64,000 nt of DNA from Pseudomonadota bacterium (GTDB lineage Bacteria > Myxococcota_A > UBA796 > CAJQPC01), in contig JAAESX010000094.1 of the NCBI GenBank assembly GCA_024228935.1, positions 1 to 64,000 on the forward strand, in the 5' to 3' direction. The notes under the pieces were generated by a model. It saw nothing but the letters and a program-made list of their open reading frames with translations. It had not been told where the DNA came from and searched no databases. This document shows, one piece after another, positions 10,629 through 19,092 of the stretch (the stretch's first letter is position 1; every line of letters starts with the position of its first letter). A program made the translations under genes and the position numbers.

Positions 10629-12268
10629 AGCGCCTCGCCATCGGTGGCGTCGTCGGGCTCGGGCTGGTCGGCGGAGCCCTCGCCACGCAGCTCGAGTCGG
10701 GCCCCACATACGAGCCGTGGATCGACCCGCTGCCCGAGTACGCGGTGAGCGCGGGGTACTGGGACTTCCGCGACACCGAGGGCGGGCTGGCGATCCCGTG
10801 GTGGCCGGACACCTGGTTCGGCTGGGACCCGCCGCGCGGCGACGGGCCCCTGTTGATCGACCGGCGGCACGCGACCAAGCAGCTCGAGACCGACTCGCTG
10901 ACGATCGACGCCTACAGCTACGACAGCCAGCACGGGCTCCATCGGGCGTTCGAGCCGGCGCGAGTCAGCGGCGTTCGACTGCAGCCGGTCTGGGAGCCCT
11001 GGACCCCCGGCGCGCTCGGCGGAGCCAGCGCGGTGTTCATCAACCTGGTCAGCGGGGACAACCCGGGCTTTCGCCACAGCGAGGTCCTGGCGCTCGAGTC
11101 GTTCGTGCGGCACGGCGGCGGGCTGGTCCTGATCACCGACCACACGAACTGCTACTTCCACGCGGAGATGCTCCAGGAGCTCTCGGACGCCTTCGGCTTC
11201 GACATCTGGCCCAACACGGCCTCGGACCGAGGGGATGGCAATCGGCTGTCGCCGCGCTCTGTGGCCTGGATCCGGGTCCGGCCGAGCGAAGTCGAGCACC
11301 CCGTGACGCGCGACGTGGACATCGCCGGCTGGATGAACGGCGGCGTCGTGAAGCCCCACGACGACAGCGAACTCGACGGGCTGATGCAGAACTCGGCCGA
11401 GGGCTGGGCGGACTTGCTGGATCCCTACAAGAAGGCCGAGTCGTCCGGGTTCACCGGGAACCTGAAGTGGGACGACGACGAGCTCGCCGGGCCGCACTCG
11501 GTGGTCCTCGCGGGCCGGCACGGGCAGGGCCGCGTCGTGGTCCTGGCCGACCAGAACGCGTGGGGCTCGACGCTCGTCGGGTACGAGGACAACAGCCGGC
11601 TGTTCGCGAACGCGCTGGGCTGGGCGATGGGCACGGACCTGGATCTCGAGGTGAGGGGACCCCGCTCGGTCACGGTGGTCGGAGGGAACCGGTCGCTGTG
11701 CACGTCCGCGGCCGACTACGGCTTCCGCACCATGTCGGTCCAGGTCCAGCGCCTGTCCGAGGAGCGCAGCTACCCCGAGTTCTGCACAGCGGACGCGGCG
11801 ACCGACAGCCAGGGCGTCCTGCTGTTGCCCGAGGCCGAGCGCGCCGATCTGGTCGAGCTCCTGGATCGGGACCACGTCCTGGCGGTCATCGACCCCGAGC
11901 ACGCGGGCAGCCTGGCGGTGCTCGAGCAGCTGGGGCTCTCGTGGGAGGCCGGCGAGCCGGTCAGTGGGCTCACCTGGCACGAGCCGCACCCCGAGCTTCG
12001 GAACCCCGTGTTCGACGAGGTCCCGGCCGAGGAGCCCGTCACGCTCTCGCCGATCCGGCTGGATCGAGCTGGCACCGTCATCGCATCCGCCCAGGGTGTC
12101 CCGGTCGTCGTGGAGATCGACGGTGTGCGCCTGCTGCTCGCGCCCGAGCTCCTGGCCAACGCGGCGATGGGCGGAGAGCGGGAGCGACCCTGGCAGGAGT
12201 CTCCCGAGCGTGCGACGGCCCACCGGGCGGCATTCCACCTGCTCGACGGGCTGTTTCCGGCACCCTGA
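10625..12268 (+). CDS. Membrane-anchored exported protein with GATase/ThuA-like folds, function unknown
   Basis: A 547-residue protein that I do not recognise. Residues 4-21 form a signal or anchor (LAIGGVVGLGLVGGALA). Two Rossmann-like stretches resemble the class I glutamine-amidotransferase or ABC-auxiliary (DUF4350-like) fold: residues about 135-175, with LESFVRHGGGLVLITDH, and about 280-320, with HGQGRVVVLADQNAWG, a pattern often seen in transporters' accessory domains that sense filament or gliding complexes. A third region has HVLAVIDPEHAGSLAVLEQLG. No catalytic nucleophile of GATases is evident. The GTG start overlaps the upstream stop, so it is translated with the GT-C-like protein and may act with it at the envelope; that link is inference. 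Confidence 0.45.
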   Translation: MKRLAIGGVVGLGLVGGALATQLESGPTYEPWIDPLPEYAVSAGYWDFRDTEGGLAIPWWPDTWFGWDPPRGDGPLLIDRRHATKQLETDSLTIDAYSYDSQHGLHRAFEPARVSGVRLQPVWEPWTPGALGGASAVFINLVSGDNPGFRHSEVLALESFVRHGGGLVLITDHTNCYFHAEMLQELSDAFGFDIWPNTASDRGDGNRLSPRSVAWIRVRPSEVEHPVTRDVDIAGWMNGGVVKPHDDSELDGLMQNSAEGWADLLDPYKKAESSGFTGNLKWDDDELAGPHSVVLAGRHGQGRVVVLADQNAWGSTLVGYEDNSRLFANALGWAMGTDLDLEVRGPRSVTVVGGNRSLCTSAADYGFRTMSVQVQRLSEERSYPEFCTADAATDSQGVLLLPEAERADLVELLDRDHVLAVIDPEHAGSLAVLEQLGLSWEAGEPVSGLTWHEPHPELRNPVFDEVPAEEPVTLSPIRLDRAGTVIASAQGVPVVVEIDGVRLLLAPELLANAAMGGERERPWQESPERATAHRAAFHLLDGLFPAP

Positions 12269-12337
12269 CGCCCTGACGAGGGCCTGACACGACGGCCCCT
12301 TCAAAGTGTTTGATTTCGCCGACACCATGGAGACGAC

Positions 12338-13345
12338 GTGATCCACCTGCTGACGACGCTGGCCTTCGCCCAGGACGCCAAGATCATCAACGGCGAGCCC
12401 GCGAGCTGGGACGACTACCCGATGACCGGCGCGACCATCCTCGACGCCTACCTGGACATGGGCTCCTGGGGCGCCGGTCCGGTCCGAACGCTGAGCTGCA
12501 GCAGCACCCTCATCGCTCCGGACGTCGTCCTCCTGGCCGCGCACTGCGTGGACCCGGACTCGTACACGTACGGCTACGGCACGCTCGAGGACATCGACAT
12601 CCGGTGGAGCCGCAGCCCGGACCTGACCGCCCACACGACGGGGGCCAAGGCGCAGTGGCCGAACGACGCCATCGCCGCCTGGGACTGGACGATGCACCCC
12701 GAGTGGGACCTGTTCTCGATGGATGTCGGGATCGCCGAGAACTACGACATCGCGCTGTTGTTCCTCGACGAGCCCAGCGATGCGCCGTTCGCGTACCTGC
12801 CGACCGCCGACGAGGCGCTCCAGCTGGAGGAGGGCTCCGAGGTCGCGGTCGTCGGCTGGGGACAGCAGGAGCAGGACGGCGAGGTGTCCGGCGAGAAGAT
12901 GATGGGCTTCACGCACATCGCCGAGCTCGGGGACGCCGAGATGCAGATCGGTGCGGAGAAGAACGACGTCCGGAAGTGTCACGGCGACTCGGGCGGTCCG
13001 AGCTTCTTCTGGGCCGAGACCGAGTCGCTCGAGACGATGCGGCTCGTCGGCGTGACCTCGCATGCGTATGACGACACGGACTGCAAGAAGAAGGGGGGCG
13101 TCGACACCCGCGTCGACGCCTACCTGGAGTGGATCGACGCCGAGCTGACGGCTCGGTGCGAGGACGGCTCGCGGAGCTGGTGCGAGGAGTACGGCATCCC
13201 CGAGCTCCCGATGCCCGAGCCCGAGCCCGAGCCGGTCGACGAGGAAGAGAAGCCCGGCCTGTTCGGGTGTGCTTCGGGTGAGCTGCCGGTGGCGCCGCTG
13301 GGGCTCGTGCTCCTGGCTGGACTGGCGATTCGCCGGCGGGACTGA
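12338..13345 (+). CDS. Secreted trypsin-like serine protease with MYXO-CTERM-like tail
   Basis: A 335-residue S1 (chymotrypsin-fold) protease. The signal is very short (VIHLLTTLAFAQ), followed by the activation-site-like IINGEPASW, in which Ile is the expected new N-terminus of the mature enzyme. The catalytic triad is visible: His in LAAHC, Asp in YDIALLFL and Ser in CHGDSGGP. After the protease domain come a Pro-Glu repeat linker (PEPEPEPEPV), a single conserved Gly-Cys (GLFGCASG), a hydrophobic helix and an Arg cluster ending RRRD. That Cys-helix-Arg layout is the MYXO-CTERM sorting signal, cut by myxosortase in myxobacteria and leaving a surface lipidated cysteine. It is a stand-alone gene with 69 bp of upstream spacer. 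Confidence 0.88.
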   Translation: MIHLLTTLAFAQDAKIINGEPASWDDYPMTGATILDAYLDMGSWGAGPVRTLSCSSTLIAPDVVLLAAHCVDPDSYTYGYGTLEDIDIRWSRSPDLTAHTTGAKAQWPNDAIAAWDWTMHPEWDLFSMDVGIAENYDIALLFLDEPSDAPFAYLPTADEALQLEEGSEVAVVGWGQQEQDGEVSGEKMMGFTHIAELGDAEMQIGAEKNDVRKCHGDSGGPSFFWAETESLETMRLVGVTSHAYDDTDCKKKGGVDTRVDAYLEWIDAELTARCEDGSRSWCEEYGIPELPMPEPEPEPVDEEEKPGLFGCASGELPVAPLGLVLLAGLAIRRRD

Positions 13346-13372
13346 GGGCTTTGCTGCTTCCGACGGCTGGTT

Positions 13373-13903
13373 GCTCGCTGCCTCGAGTTCGTCTTCGAAG
13401 TTGCTGTGGCCACGACCTGCCCGCGCGGTCTCGACGGCCGCTTGAACTCGGTACCTCGAATCGGTCTCTGACGGTGCGCTCGGCTCCGTTGCGCTTCGCG
13501 CTGCGGCCGCGCACCGCTCGCAGGCTCGCTGCGGCCTCGACGGGTGCCTCAGCTCGTTCCTCGCTTCGACCCCCTGAGCAAGGGAGGAACTGCGTTCCCC
13601 CCTTTGCATACCCCCTTGCCCTGGAGCAGATTCGCGGGGTTCGTCTCCGGAACAACGAGCCCGGAGGGCGAGCCGGCCCAAAGGGCCGAAGAAGCCCGTC
13701 GCCGGGCCACGCGGAAGCTGGAGCGAGGCACGAGCCCGGCTGAGCATGGCCACTCGGCGGCGCGGTACCGAGCGCCAGCGAGGTGCCGAGGGCTTCCCCG
13801 GGAGTGCGGGCCGATAGCCGACGAAGTCGGCCGGCCCACAGCACGAGCGGTAAGACAGTCCGTGGCTGGAGCACCTCCAGAGACGAACTCGAGGTAGCGA
13901 GAG
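13373..13903. repeat. Gene-free, hairpin-rich region bounded by imperfect terminal inverted repeats
   Basis: Between the convergent protease and PBP genes lies 591 bp without a credible gene. Its ends are inverted copies of each other: bases 13373-13421 and the reverse complement of 13855-13903 match at about 37 of 49 positions, sharing the core CCTCGAGTTCGTCT. Several inner hairpins follow, such as GCCGAC-GAA-GTCGGC at 13817-13831, and GGTACC-containing repeats recur at about 13450 and 13766. The block GCTCGCAGGCTCGC at 13516-13529 and the CCCTGAG plus GGAAC/GTTCC hairpin reappear in the spacer at 40.8 kb. It may be a MITE-like or REP-like element or a structured RNA; no transposase or known RNA family is recognised. 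Confidence 0.5.
13578..13619. terminator. Nested hairpin between convergent genes, possible terminator
   Basis: Outer arms GCAAGGG (13578-13584) and CCCTTGC (13613-13619) are perfect complements and enclose an inner hairpin GGAAC-TGC-GTTCC (13586-13598). It lies between the 3' ends of the protease and PBP genes, where bidirectional termination is expected. There is no T-run after either arm, so intrinsic termination is only a possibility. The CCCTGAG sequence just before it, and the inner AAC/GTT hairpin, resemble the hairpin at 40822-40845. Confidence 0.35.
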
Positions 13904-13936
13904 CCTGAGCCGTGAAAGGCACGATGCCCATCGACT

Positions 13937-16351
13937 TCAGAACCCGAACAGCTTCTTCCGCCTCTTCCGCCGCTTCTCCTTGAGCTCCTCGAGCGCCTCG
14001 TCGCCCTCGGTCGACACGGGCCCCCCGAAGGGCAGCAGGTCCATCAAGTCGGTCACGATGGGCGGCGCGCAGCCCAGCTCGGGCGCCTCGCCCTTCGTGT
14101 AGAGCTCCGGGGAGCACTCGAGGCAGGTCAGGCCCTCGTACCCACCGACACAGGTGTCGGCTTCGACCACATCGCCGGGGACGGTGAAGCTCCCGCGCGT
14201 CGTGCCCGTGCCCGAGACGAACCGGGCCCAGGTGGGGATCGCCGCCGTCGCACCCGACAGTTCGACGCTCCTGCCCTGGTCGAACCCGACCCACACGGCG
14301 ACGGACAGCTCGGGGGTCACGCCCACGAACCACGCGTCGCGGAAGTCGTCGGTCGTTCCGGTCTTGCCCGCCACGGCGCCCGTCCCGCCGAACGTCGTCA
14401 CGCGCGTGCCCGTCCCCTCGGCGATGACGGTCTCCATCACACTGGTCGCCATGTACGCGGCGCGCGCGCTGGCCTCGCGTCGGACGTACGGCTCGTCGTT
14501 GATCAGCAAGGAACCGTCGGCGTCCGTGGCCGAGCGGACCAGTCGCGGCGTCGCCACCTTGCCCTGGCCGGGGAAGACCGTGTAGGCCCCCGCCAGCTCG
14601 AGCGGCGTGGCCTCGAATGCACCCAGGGCGGCGCTCGGAAGCCGCGTGGCGCCCTCGAGCCCCAGCCCCTGGTACATCCGCTGCAGGTCGCCCATTCCGA
14701 CCTCCTCGGCCAGCAGCACCGCCGGGATGTTCCGGCTCGAGGCGATGGCGTCGCGGATCGTGATCTCGCCGACGAACTGCCCGTCGTAGTTCGTCGGCGT
14801 CCACGTCGTTCCGTCGCTCGTACGGGTGATGGACTCGTCGAGCAGGAACGTCCCGGGAGACAGCGCGGGGTCCTCGTCCAGCGCGGCGAGCAGCGTCAGC
14901 GGCTTCACGGTCGAGCCTGCCTGTCGCTCGGCCCGGAGAGCGCGGTTGTACTGGCTCCCGCTGTAGTCCCGGCCGCCGACCATCGCGACGACCGCGCCGT
15001 CCGAAGCCCGGACGGCCACGAGCGCGACCTGTGCACCCTTGGCCTCGGGGAAGGCGGCGTCGAGCTTGTCCATCGACAGCGCGACCATGCGCTCGGCGTG
15101 CCGCTGCAGCGCTGGGTTGATCTCGGTGTAGATGTCGAGGCCGCGCTCGGCGACCGCCCCGCGACCGAGAGAGGCCTCGACCGCGTCCACGGCCGCGTCC
15201 ACGACGTAGGGCGCGCGCCGGGGCCCGATGGCGGGATCGACCTCGAGTGGCTTCTCCACCTCGGCTGCCGCGATGTCCTCGTCGAGGAAGCCCTCGAGCA
15301 CCATGCGCTTCAGCGCCAGGTTCCGTCGCTCCAGGGCCCGCTCGGGGTGACGGAGAGGGGAGTACCCGTTGGGTGAGCTGATGATGCCGGCGAGCGTCGC
15401 GGACTCGCCGAGGTCCAGCTTGTCGGCGGGCTTGCCGAAGTAGGCGCGAGCGGCCTCGTCGGCACCGCAGATGGCGACGCCGGCGGTCTGGCCCCAGTAG
15501 ATCTCGTTCAGGTAGAGCGCGAGGATCTGGTCCTTGCCGAGCTCCTGCTCCAGCGCGAAGGCGAGCAGCATCTCCTGGCTCTTCCGCGAGAGCGTGCGCT
15601 CCTGGGACAGGAACAGGTTCTTGGCGAGCTGCTGGGTCAGGGTGCTGCCGCCCTGGACCGTCTCGCCCTCGATGGCGTTCACGAGGATGGCTCGCACGAT
15701 GCCGAAGGCCGAGATGCCGGGGTGCTCGTAGAAGTGCGCGTCCTCCATCGCCAGCACGGCGTCGCGCAGGTGCTGGGGAAAGTCCTCGAGCTCGCGGGGG
15801 CGGCGGCTCTCGTTGTCGGCCCCTCGAACGCTCGCCAGCTCGGTCGGCGGGAACGTCGCCGGGTCCGACGGGCTGGTCGAGCTGACCTTGCCGTCGCGGA
15901 AGGTGACGAATACCTCGCCCTCGGGCACGGTCCACCCCGGCCCACGGTCCGGGGCGTTGTAGACCATCACGGCGTTGTTGGTGACCCGGTACTCGCCGGG
16001 CTCGTCGGCCTGGTCGTCCCGCGCGTAGCCGGCGCCGGACAGATCCCGGGCCAGCTCGGTCGGGGTCAGCGCCATGCCGGGCCAGACCTGGACAGGGCCG
16101 CTCCAGACGCGCCCGGGAAGCGCCCAGACCTCGCCGGTGGTGCCGTTCCGGACCTGCTCGACGGCGTCCCGGTACAGCGCCAGCCCGACCAGGCTCACGC
16201 CGATGCCCGCAGCGAGCGTCGACGCGATGGTCAGCCGCTTCACCGTCCGCGCCAACCGCGTGAGGAACCCGCCCTTGGCGGACTTCTTCTTCGCGGGCCT
16301 CCTCTTTGGGGCGGCCTTGCGCTTCCTGACGGTGGTCTTCTTCTTCTTCAT
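13937..16351 (-). CDS. mrcB: Class A penicillin-binding protein, PBP1b-like
   Basis: A bifunctional peptidoglycan synthase that polymerises lipid II and crosslinks stem peptides. From the ATG at 16351 it has 804 residues: a strongly basic cytoplasmic tail (KKKKTTVRKRK), a membrane helix at about 39-60, a UB2H-like segment (RVWSGPVQVWPG, about 80-130) typical of PBP1b, a GT51 glycosyltransferase domain with E203 in AMEDAHFYEHPG, and a transpeptidase domain with S480-x-x-K483 in GSTVKPL, SRN in SSRNIP and KTGTT at K663. A Cys-rich stretch and a basic tail (EKRRKRRKKLFGF) close it. Earlier in-frame starts are rejected because they would run through the divergent promoter region and into the neighbouring gene. 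It ends in the hairpin-rich spacer. Confidence 0.93.
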   Translation of the reverse strand: MKKKKTTVRKRKAAPKRRPAKKKSAKGGFLTRLARTVKRLTIASTLAAGIGVSLVGLALYRDAVEQVRNGTTGEVWALPGRVWSGPVQVWPGMALTPTELARDLSGAGYARDDQADEPGEYRVTNNAVMVYNAPDRGPGWTVPEGEVFVTFRDGKVSSTSPSDPATFPPTELASVRGADNESRRPRELEDFPQHLRDAVLAMEDAHFYEHPGISAFGIVRAILVNAIEGETVQGGSTLTQQLAKNLFLSQERTLSRKSQEMLLAFALEQELGKDQILALYLNEIYWGQTAGVAICGADEAARAYFGKPADKLDLGESATLAGIISSPNGYSPLRHPERALERRNLALKRMVLEGFLDEDIAAAEVEKPLEVDPAIGPRRAPYVVDAAVDAVEASLGRGAVAERGLDIYTEINPALQRHAERMVALSMDKLDAAFPEAKGAQVALVAVRASDGAVVAMVGGRDYSGSQYNRALRAERQAGSTVKPLTLLAALDEDPALSPGTFLLDESITRTSDGTTWTPTNYDGQFVGEITIRDAIASSRNIPAVLLAEEVGMGDLQRMYQGLGLEGATRLPSAALGAFEATPLELAGAYTVFPGQGKVATPRLVRSATDADGSLLINDEPYVRREASARAAYMATSVMETVIAEGTGTRVTTFGGTGAVAGKTGTTDDFRDAWFVGVTPELSVAVWVGFDQGRSVELSGATAAIPTWARFVSGTGTTRGSFTVPGDVVEADTCVGGYEGLTCLECSPELYTKGEAPELGCAPPIVTDLMDLLPFGGPVSTEGDEALEELKEKRRKRRKKLFGF

Positions 16352-16362
16352 GAACCGGGGCT

Positions 16363-16374
16363 TTGACGAGTCAA
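16363..16374. promoter_or_regulatory. Inverted repeat TTGAC-N2-GTCAA in the divergent PBP / HEAT-protein spacer
   Basis: The 58-bp spacer between the divergent starts at 16351 and 16410 is notably AT-rich for this genome (AACAGTATATCGATC follows the repeat) and contains the perfect 5-bp inverted repeat TTGAC-GA-GTCAA. TTGAC on either strand could also be read as a -35 box, but no well-spaced -10 box is convincing. A regulator site or overlapping promoter is possible. Confidence 0.3.
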
Positions 16375-16409
16375 CAGTATATCGATCACCGTCCGGGATA
16401 GAGGGACGA

Positions 16410-17225
16410 ATGCTCGAACCCGACGTGATCAGCGAGACCCTCGAAGCCCTGTCCGATGGCGACACCGCCAAGCGGCGGAGCAAGCACCTGAAGCCGTTCC
16501 GAGGCCTCCGAGGCACGCCGGTCGGCGAGATCGCGCGGGTCTGCGCGGACTCGTGGGCCGAGAACCGGACCCGGCTCCCGCGCGACTCGGATGGGCTGCA
16601 CGAGCTCTTCCTGGCCGCCCACGAGGACGGCCTCGTCGCGATCGGACTCACCGCAGCCGCCGTCCCGGATGCACCTCACGAGGCCCTGGATCTCGTGGAC
16701 CGCTGGCTCCTGATCATCGACGACCTCGAGTCCGCCGACGCCTTGGGCTGGCTGGTGCTGGGTCCCGCACTCCTGGCGGGACGCGAGCCGTTCGCCCAGG
16801 CCCTCTGTGAGCATGCTCGCCACCCGAAGTCCGTCGTGCGACGCATCTCGGTGATGGCCTGTCTCGCGGCCCTGCCGATCCCGATCGAGGGACCGTCCGC
16901 CGCCGCCCTGCGGGCCCGGCTCGGCCAGAAGCGCGTGGCGTTCGTGGACGCCCCCCAGGTCGACGCGGTCCTTCGCGTGTTGCGGGCCTACGTCCGCGAT
17001 CAGGACCCGCATGTCCGCAAGGCGCTCGGCCGTGTCGGACGCACCCTGGCCGAGCAGGCCCCCGAGCGGCTCGACGAGCTGATGGGCAGCATCCAGGGCG
17101 GCCTGCCCAAGTCGCTGAAGCTCGAGTGGCTGAAGGGCGTGAAGAAGGGCCGCCGGCTCGCGAAGCAGGATTCGCCTGGGAGAAATGGCACGATTCCGTC
17201 GCGGAAAGACCCAGCGACCGGGTGA
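16410..17225 (+). CDS. HEAT-repeat protein, AlkD/DNA-alkylation-repair-like
   Basis: A 271-residue, all-helical, basic protein. Its N-terminal block (HLKPFRGLRGTPVGEIAR) resembles the start of AlkD-type HEAT-like DNA glycosylases, where a phenylalanine/Gly-Val/Arg-x-P segment precedes the first repeat, and the later DPHVRKALGRVGRTLAEQAP resembles the AlkD block in which a KALGWALR-type helix contacts DNA. Helical pairs recur through the middle. AlkD removes bulky cationic alkylated bases without base flipping. Identification is by pattern only, and a general HEAT scaffold is the alternative. The start was set at the ATG at 16410; in-frame residues upstream cover the spacer and the antisense of the PBP gene. 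It stands alone, with the universal stress protein 38 bp downstream. Confidence 0.5.
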   Translation: MLEPDVISETLEALSDGDTAKRRSKHLKPFRGLRGTPVGEIARVCADSWAENRTRLPRDSDGLHELFLAAHEDGLVAIGLTAAAVPDAPHEALDLVDRWLLIIDDLESADALGWLVLGPALLAGREPFAQALCEHARHPKSVVRRISVMACLAALPIPIEGPSAAALRARLGQKRVAFVDAPQVDAVLRVLRAYVRDQDPHVRKALGRVGRTLAEQAPERLDELMGSIQGGLPKSLKLEWLKGVKKGRRLAKQDSPGRNGTIPSRKDPATG

Positions 17226-17263
17226 GCCCCCCCAGTTAGATCGAGCTCCACCCGGAGAGCATC

Positions 17264-17755
17264 ATGTACGCCGCCAAGAAGATCCTCGTCCCCGTCGATT
17301 TCTCCGACGTCTCCCGCGCGGCCATCAGCGCCGCCCTCCAGATGGCCGCCGTGGGTGGCGGTGAGGTCTGGCTGCTGCACGTGGAGGCTGGCCTCGACGA
17401 CGAGATCCAGGACAAGATCCAGACGGCGCCCGAAGGCACGAGCGTCGAGGACGCGATCGACTTCGACGAGGCGTCGCTCATGGAGGCCGCGAAGCTCGAG
17501 GCGTCCCGCTGCGACGACGCCGGTCGTCCGCTGCCCTTCGTCCCCGTCCACGTCCGCGTGACGGGTGGAAACTGGATCGAGGTCGCCCTCCAGATGGTCG
17601 ACGAGCTGCAGCTCGACCTCATCGTGACGGGCACGCACGGCCGCAAGGGTGTGCGCGGCTTCTTCATGGGCTCGGTCAGCGAGCGCCTGGTGGCCAAGTC
17701 CCCGTGCTCGGTGTTCGTGGTGAAGCCCCAGGGTTTCCCCTACCTCCGCGATTAG
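17264..17755 (+). CDS. Universal stress protein, UspA family
   Basis: A 163-residue single-domain USP. The N-terminal strand KILVPVDFSD contains the conserved Asp, and the C-terminal nucleotide loop GTHGRKGVRGFFMGSVSE fits the G-2x-G-9x-G-S pattern of ATP-binding USPs, so this is probably an ATP-binding member. The insert between strands two and three (about residues 44-85) is longer and more acidic than in short USPs. Such proteins dimerise in the cytoplasm and help survival under stress; the specific role is unknown. A CGGAGAGCATC ribosome site precedes the ATG. The 3' end overlaps the next reading frame. Confidence 0.9.
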   Translation: MYAAKKILVPVDFSDVSRAAISAALQMAAVGGGEVWLLHVEAGLDDEIQDKIQTAPEGTSVEDAIDFDEASLMEAAKLEASRCDDAGRPLPFVPVHVRVTGGNWIEVALQMVDELQLDLIVTGTHGRKGVRGFFMGSVSERLVAKSPCSVFVVKPQGFPYLRD

Positions 17756-18576
17756 GACACGGCCTGGCACCCCTGCAGGCCGGACTCGAGCGGCTGTACC
17801 GGGACTGCGACTTCGCAGCCCGGCTGGCCACGGATCCCGTCCGGTTCCCGCGCCGCTACACCGACCCGCTGGACCAGGAACTCGCGGGCTTCCTGGCCGG
17901 CGGTTTCGCGTTCGGGCGCGTCGATCTCTTCGGCCCGGTGCTCGAGCGGCTGTGCGACCACATGGACGTCGCCGGAGGCCCCCGCGCCTTCGTCGAGGGC
18001 TTCGAGGCCCAGGACCTGACGTCCTTCCAGTACCGGTGGATCAAGGGGCCGGCACTGAACGCCCTGTTCGCGAACCTGCGGCAGGTCCTCGACGAGCGAG
18101 GGAGCCTGGGCGCCATCGCCGAGGAGGCGTTCGACGGCTCGCTGGCCTCGTCGATCGAGGCGCTGGCCGAAGCGATCGACGTCCCGGGAGCGGGCAGGGG
18201 AGTCCACACCTTCGCCTCGCGTCCGTCCAAGGGCTCGGCGTGCAAGCGCTGGTGCATGGTCGTGCGATGGATGGTCCGGCCGGACACCGAGGGCATCGAC
18301 CTCGGCATCTGGGACCTGCCGGCCTCGGCGCTCGTGGTCCCGCTGGACACCCACGTCGCCCGCATCGGTCGGCTCATCGGCCTGACGACCCGCTCGACCA
18401 ACGGCTGGCGGACGGCCCAGGACATGACGGCCTCGCTCGCGGCCTGCGATGCGGACGATCCGGTGCGCTACGACTTCGCGCTCGCCCACCTGGGCATCGC
18501 CGGGCTGTGCGTGGGCGAGAAGCACCCGGTGCTCTGCCCGGCCTGCTCGCTACGGAGCGTCTGTACGGTCCAGTGA
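17704..18576 (+). CDS. TIGR02757 (DUF2400) family protein
   Basis: A conserved protein of unknown function with a helix-hairpin-helix DNA-glycosylase-like look. Family blocks are clear: DPVRFPRRYTDPLDQELAGF near the N-terminus, RWMVRPDTEGIDLGIW in the middle, and DTHVARIGRLIGL plus DDPVRYDFALAHLGI near the end. Four C-terminal cysteines (CVGEKHPVLCPACSLRSVC) have the spacing of the iron-sulfur cluster loop of endonuclease III/MutY proteins, which is noted from the pattern. The start is uncertain: the only standard start is the GTG at 17704, inside the universal stress protein gene; family similarity begins about residue 21, where a CTG at 17764 would give a non-overlapping start. It converges with and overlaps the cytochrome c gene by 27 bp. 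Confidence 0.8.
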   Translation: MLGVRGEAPGFPLPPRLGHGLAPLQAGLERLYRDCDFAARLATDPVRFPRRYTDPLDQELAGFLAGGFAFGRVDLFGPVLERLCDHMDVAGGPRAFVEGFEAQDLTSFQYRWIKGPALNALFANLRQVLDERGSLGAIAEEAFDGSLASSIEALAEAIDVPGAGRGVHTFASRPSKGSACKRWCMVVRWMVRPDTEGIDLGIWDLPASALVVPLDTHVARIGRLIGLTTRSTNGWRTAQDMTASLAACDADDPVRYDFALAHLGIAGLCVGEKHPVLCPACSLRSVCTVQ

Positions 18577-19092
18577 CAGGACGTACTCGGCGAGCAGCGG
18601 CGCGTAGCCCTCGCCGATCTCGGGACCCCAGGCGATCATCGTCGTCCCGGGAACGCCGGCGGCGATGGTGACCGCGACGTCGGTCTCGGTCGAGCCGTGC
18701 AGCCACTCGTCGTCGATCAGGCTGACACCGCGCTCGGTGCCCTGGCCGCCGAAGCCGTGGCAGCTCGCGCAGTGGGTGGAGTAGAGCGCCTCGCCAGCGG
18801 GCACGTTGGAGATGAGCTCGACCTCGGGGCCCTGCTCCAGCACGAAGACCGTGGAGACACCGATGCCCACGCCGATCACGCTCAAGACGCCGACCAGGGC
18901 TCTCGGAGCGCCGCGGTCCGAGAGGAACCGCAGCACCAGCGACAACAGCGCCGCGACCTTGCCCACCCCGAGCGCGACGGCGGCGCTCGAGGACAGCTCG
19001 AACCAGCCAAAGCTGGGCGCGGCGTCGACCAGCGAGAGCACGACGAGCGCCCCCGCCCCGAGCACGTACGGCCAGGGGTTCAGGCGGCTCAC
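18550..19092 (-). CDS. Membrane-anchored cytochrome c, end of oxidase operon
   Basis: A 180-residue protein with three hydrophobic segments (about residues 5-22, 30-55 and 60-85) followed by a single c-type heme domain with the CASCH motif, a distal methionine candidate in GTTMIAWG and a C-terminal LAEYVLSLD helix of the class I cytochrome c fold. It is predicted to hold a heme in the periplasm and hand electrons to the oxidase encoded upstream. The GTG start at 19092 was chosen because it gives the membrane segments directly and overlaps the stop of the small zinc-ribbon gene (19089-19091). The gene is the last of the minus-strand oxidase cluster and converges with the TIGR02757 gene. Confidence 0.8.
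   Translation of the reverse strand: MSRLNPWPYVLGAGALVVLSLVDAAPSFGWFELSSSAAVALGVGKVAALLSLVLRFLSDRGAPRALVGVLSVIGVGIGVSTVFVLEQGPEVELISNVPAGEALYSTHCASCHGFGGQGTERGVSLIDDEWLHGSTETDVAVTIAAGVPGTTMIAWGPEIGEGYAPLLAEYVLSLDRTDAP

Noticed and set aside
10493..13753. 1086-codon minus-strand open frame across three plus-strand regions
   Set aside because: It opposes clear genes (10625-12268, 12338-13345) and is low in pattern; it exists only because of GC-rich third positions.
13346..13936. RNase P RNA, tmRNA or other known structured RNA in the hairpin-rich spacer
   Set aside because: A short AGACAGTCCG-like stretch recalled RNase P, but the conserved core pairings could not be found on either strand.
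12909..15935. 1008-codon minus-strand open frame overlapping the PBP gene in another frame
   Set aside because: The PBP frame has the true motifs; this frame shows repetitive Arg/Gly/Ala text.
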